From NCBI GenBank assembly GCA_903921835.1, contig CAIXRL010000321.1:1-5248 (forward strand): a stretch of DNA of 5,248 bases, written 5' to 3'. A program made the position numbers and the translations under genes. Below, one piece after another: positions 4,813-5,248 of the stretch. Source of the stretch: Candidatus Eiseniibacteriota bacterium. Lineage in GTDB: Bacteria; Eisenbacteria; RBG-16-71-46. How positions within the stretch are numbered: position 1 is the first letter of the stretch; every line of letters begins with the position of its first letter. The notes below the pieces were generated by a model. It saw only the letters and a list, made by a program, of their open reading frames with translations, made no database searches and was not told where the DNA came from.

Positions 4813-5239
4813 GGCGAGCGGTGAAGTGCCGCAGTTCGATCGCGGCGAGGGGCCACAGCTCGAACAGGAACGCGCGACCGGCCAGCGTCTCCCTGACGCG
4901 CTGCATGAGCGCAAGGCGTGACGAGCCCAGAAGCACCGTGAACGACACCTCCCCGGCATCGAATGCCCACTTGACCTTGTCGAAGACCGACGGCTCTTTC
5001 TGAGCCTCGTCCAGCACCGCTGGTCCGACCGTCCGGCCCCACGCGGCCGTCCTCAGCGTGCGGAGCGCGTCCCGATCCTCGATGCTGTCGAGATTGAGAT
5101 AGCGCAGGCCTGGATAGCACGCTCGGGCAAGCGTCGTCTTTCCGGTTTGCCTGGCGCCCGTGAGAACCACGAGGCGCCGGGTGTCAGCGCTTGGTAGTCT
5201 GGCGGTAGCGATCCTGAATAGCTGTAAATTAGTTCTCAC
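4805..5239 (-). CDS. Truncated AAA ATPase of the DUF4143 type, N-terminal part only
   Basis: The protein starts at GTG 5239, just after an in-frame stop at 5248-5246, and has 144 residues. Walker A is GARQTGKT at 28-35; Walker B is AVLDEA at 74-79, followed by PSVFDKVKWAFD. TVLLGSSRLALMQRVRETLAGRAFLFELWPLAAIEL is the family's sensor and linker region. Complete members of this predicted ATPase family run to roughly 380-450 residues, with a C-terminal DUF4143 domain that often carries a nuclease-like fold. All of that is missing here. Translation ends HFTARQN at a TGA supplied by the transposon's terminal TGACCC, so this is an insertion-truncated gene and probably not functional. These ATPases are common in accessory islands and their biological role is poorly known. 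The family call is fairly secure; GTG is the only plausible start near the N-terminus. Confidence 0.75.
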   Translation of the reverse strand: MRTNLQLFRIATARLPSADTRRLVVLTGARQTGKTTLARACYPGLRYLNLDSIEDRDALRTLRTAAWGRTVGPAVLDEAQKEPSVFDKVKWAFDAGEVSFTVLLGSSRLALMQRVRETLAGRAFLFELWPLAAIELRHFTARQN

Positions 5240-5248
5240 TAAGACCTA

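Noticed and set aside
2996..4921. A 641-codon open frame on the plus strand opposite istA, the parB-like gene and the zinc-finger gene
   Set aside because: It is extremely rich in Arg, Pro and Ala, has no recognisable domain and lies opposite three genes with clear family motifs. High GC keeps antisense frames open.
4593..5120. A 175-codon minus frame across the right end of the transposon
   Set aside because: It crosses the inverted repeat and overlaps both the ATPase fragment and the zinc-finger gene in another phase, with no recognisable domain.

Overview
The window is GC-rich bacterial DNA. It looks like an accessory region of a high-GC genome; I cannot name the taxon from this stretch. 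Nearly the whole window (about 291-4807) is one compact IS21-type transposon with all genes on the minus strand. It is bounded by an inverted repeat, AGAATTGACCC then five variable bases then TGCTCGGC, at 286-309 and, inverted, at 4789-4812. The flanks look less GC-rich than the element: hand-counted 60-base rows give about 52-63% in the flanks against 78% in one row inside istA.

Transcription order inside the element is as follows. (1) A small Cys4 zinc-finger-like protein (4747-4400). (2) A 179-base spacer holding half of a degenerate 69-base tandem array (4264 to about 4510); the other half of the array lies in the 3' end of the zinc-finger gene. (3) A ParB/Spo0J-like protein (4220-3324). 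(4) IstA, the DDE transposase (3358-1952). (5) IstB, the AAA+ target-selection ATPase (1959-1234). (6) A RepB-type primase of the archaeo-eukaryotic primase superfamily (1217-450). The last four genes overlap by 35 bases and 8 bases and then are 16 bases apart, which suggests one translationally coupled operon.

IstA and IstB are the normal transposition pair. The ParB-like and primase proteins are typical of plasmids or chromosomes: partition or DNA clamping, and replication priming. An insertion sequence that co-transcribes both with its transposase, and carries a phased repeat array just upstream of the parB-like gene, is the main point of interest. I infer that the array could be the DNA site of the ParB-like or zinc-finger protein, and that the primase could serve a DNA-synthesis step in the element's spread. 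Neither is shown by sequence alone.

The flanks are broken genes. On the right is the N-terminal part of a DUF4143-type AAA ATPase (5239-4805), whose stop codon is formed by the first bases of the transposon. On the left is a 40-codon 3' remnant of an unrecognised gene (288-166), followed by the start of a small helix-turn-helix-like gene with a strong ribosome binding site (129-1). The two flanks do not obviously form one gene, and I see no convincing target-site duplication, so a deletion or rearrangement may have accompanied or followed insertion. The ParB-like, IstA, IstB and primase frames are open with their key residues in place, so the element looks potentially functional.
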